64,000 nt of DNA, from positions 2,728,959 to 2,792,958 of the forward strand of contig NC_080543.1 of the NCBI RefSeq assembly GCF_028640845.1, read 5' to 3'. This document shows positions 62,588-64,000 of the stretch, piece by piece (the stretch's first letter is position 1; the number at the start of each line of letters is the position of its first letter). Made by a program: the position numbers and the translations under genes. This DNA comes from Ahaetulla prasina (taxonomy: Eukaryota > Chordata > Lepidosauria > Squamata > Colubridae). The notes below the pieces were generated by a model that saw only the letters and a program-made list of their open reading frames with translations, made no database searches and had not been told where the DNA came from.

Positions 62588-62635
62588 GTTTGTAAGGCAT
62601 CAGAAATATTCTGTCAGAAATACGCCGGTCGCCTG

Positions 62636-63195
62636 TCCCAAAGGGGCTTTTTCAGGAGGCAATTGGACTTTCTGGTTTTTTTCTTTTGAAGACGTTTCAC
62701 TTCTCATCCAAGGAGCTTCTTCGGCTCTGACTGGATGGTGGGGAAGGGAAGGATTTCTGTTCTTTGCAGACAGCTGATCATTTGCATCCTTTTAGTGGGT
62801 GGTTGAGGCCACTTGGAGGTTTACCTGTGTCCCCAGGGTCACCTGAGTGGTGCAAATGGTTCCTGTAGGCCTCTGGTGGCTCAGACTGGTAAGACAGTCT
62901 GTTATTAACAGCAGCTGCTTGCAATTACTGCAGGTTCAAGCCCCACCAGGCCCAAGGTTGACTCAGCCTTCCATCCTTTATAAGGTAGGTAAAATGAGGA
63001 CCCAGATTGTTGGGGGCAATAAGTTGACTTTGTAAATATACAAATAGAATGAGACTATTGCCTTACACACTGTAAGCCGCCCTGAGTCTTCGGAGAAGGA
63101 CGGGATATAAATTCAAATAAATAAATAATAAATAGTAGGTCTGAAAAAGCACCTGTGGGACAACCATGACTTGGATGACTGAGATTCTAATGCCA
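62636..63195. mobile_element. Penelope-like family-B remnant with SINE type 2 inside
   Basis: Family-B sequence 62636-62865 breaks at GGTTCCTGTAG, which is continuous in the copy at 39.19 kb. A plus SINE type 2 (62868-63122) follows, then inverted family-B sequence (GGGACAACCATGAC). Confidence 0.75.
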
Positions 63196-63304
63196 GACAC
63201 CTGAATTTTCCATCATAAATACAGGCTGTCCTCAAGTTACGACCACAATTGAGCCCAAAATTGATGTTGCTAAGTAAAACATATTTAAACATACTAAGTA
63301 AAAC

Positions 63305-64000
63305 ATACATCTGGACACAGAACCACTGATTGGTTCAAAATTGGGAAAGGAGTCCGGGAAGGCTGTATACTATCACCCTGCCTATTTAACTTATATGCAG
63401 AACACATCATGAGAAAGGCGGGGCTAGATGAATCAAAAATTGGAATTAAGATTGCCGGAAGAAATATCAACAACCTCAGATATGCAGATGACGCCATTCT
63501 AATGGCAGAAAGCGAAGAGGAACTAAAGAGCCTCTTCATGCGGGTGAAGGAGGAGAGTGCAAAAGTTGGCTTGAAACTCAGCATTAAGAAAACTGAAATC
63601 ATGGCATCCGGCCCTCTCAATTCCTGGCAGATAGATGGTGAAGAAATGGAGGTAGTGACAGATTTTATTTTCCTGGGCTCCAAGATCACCGCAGATGGGG
63701 ACTGCAGCCTAGAAATTAAAAGACGCTTGCTCCTGGGGAGGAAAGCGATGGCAAATCTAGACAGCATAGTAAAAAACAGAGACATCACCCTGCCAATCAA
63801 AGTGCGTATAGTTAAAGCTATGGTTTTCCCAGTTGTAATGTATGGCTGTGAAGGTTGGACCATAGGAAAGGCTGAGCACCAAAGAATGGAGGCCTTTGAA
63901 CTCTGGTGTTGGAGAAGACTCCTGCGAGTCCCTTGGACTGCAAGGCGAACAAACAAGTCAGTTCTAGAGGAGATCAACTCTGACTGCTCTTCAGAAGGCC
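63305..64000 (+). mobile_element. BovB (RTE) LINE reverse transcriptase, 5'-truncated, runs off window
   Basis: An open plus-strand frame reads through to the window end: TTDWFKIGKGVREGC, SPCLFNLYAEHIM, NNLRYADDAILMAESEEEL (catalytic YADD), then FIFLGSKITADGDCS, RRLLLGRKAMA, MVFPVVMYGCE and ELWCWRRLLRVPWTARR. These are hallmark BovB/RTE motifs. It is a retroelement fragment in a C2CD3 intron. Confidence 0.93.

Noticed and set aside
63294..63977. 227-codon minus-strand ORF at the right edge
   Set aside because: Antisense shadow of the BovB reverse transcriptase on plus.

Overview
This window is vertebrate nuclear DNA, almost certainly from a squamate and most likely an advanced (colubroid) snake. 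The reasons are BovB-type LINE coding sequence at the right edge, tRNA-derived SINEs of the Sauria type, abundant CR1/L2, L1 and Penelope-like retroelement debris, and many (ATTCT)n/(AATAG)n microsatellites that start exactly at LINE 3' ends. That last pattern is known as microsatellite seeding in snake genomes. There are no bacterial-style operons; the host genes are split into exons that I delimited by reading frame, GT/AG sites and similarity to the known protein families.

Two host genes are present, head to head. PPME1 (protein phosphatase methylesterase 1) has its first coding exon on the minus strand at 4601-4701, so positions 1-4600 are its first intron, filled with a purine-rich array and a 2.2 kb minisatellite. 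C2CD3 (a centriolar C2-domain protein needed for distal appendages, centriole elongation and ciliogenesis) starts at 5955 on the plus strand. I traced 25 consecutive coding exons to 62587, 4979 coding nt with every phase matching, encoding about the first 1659 residues; the gene runs off the right edge. A CpG-rich segment (about 4300-6050) lies between and over the two starts. Head-to-head C2CD3/PPME1 order is also what I recall for mammals.

Most of the remaining sequence is intronic transposon debris. The clearest elements are: a structurally complete Ty3/gypsy LTR retrotransposon (8947-14207) with two identical 178 bp LTRs, a GTTCC target duplication, a tRNA-Ser-type primer site and an internally duplicated, broken pol; three solo LTRs with perfect 5 bp duplications (30660-31188, 41463-42085, 55734-56266) and a fourth related LTR against the exon 17 donor; a 135 bp hairpin MITE family and a second larger family, both with hAT-like 8 bp duplications; a pair of hAT-like elements carrying a captured coiled-coil gene fragment (35400-36108, 44206-44942); nested L1 insertions; Penelope-like remnants with a GIY-YIG endonuclease fragment; and tRNA SINEs that share a body but have different tails.

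The most interesting signals are: (1) a repeat family, present in about 25 copies and in tandem arrays at 1-1525 and 16620-17185, whose core reads as a hammerhead ribozyme with a self-complementary ACGT stem III; (2) the exon 4 splice acceptor of C2CD3, whose branch point and pyrimidine region is a LINE 3' (ATTCT)n tail; (3) transposon capture and amplification of a host coiled-coil exon; (4) a GC-AG intron after exon 14; and (5) a young LTR element with identical LTRs but a wrecked pol.
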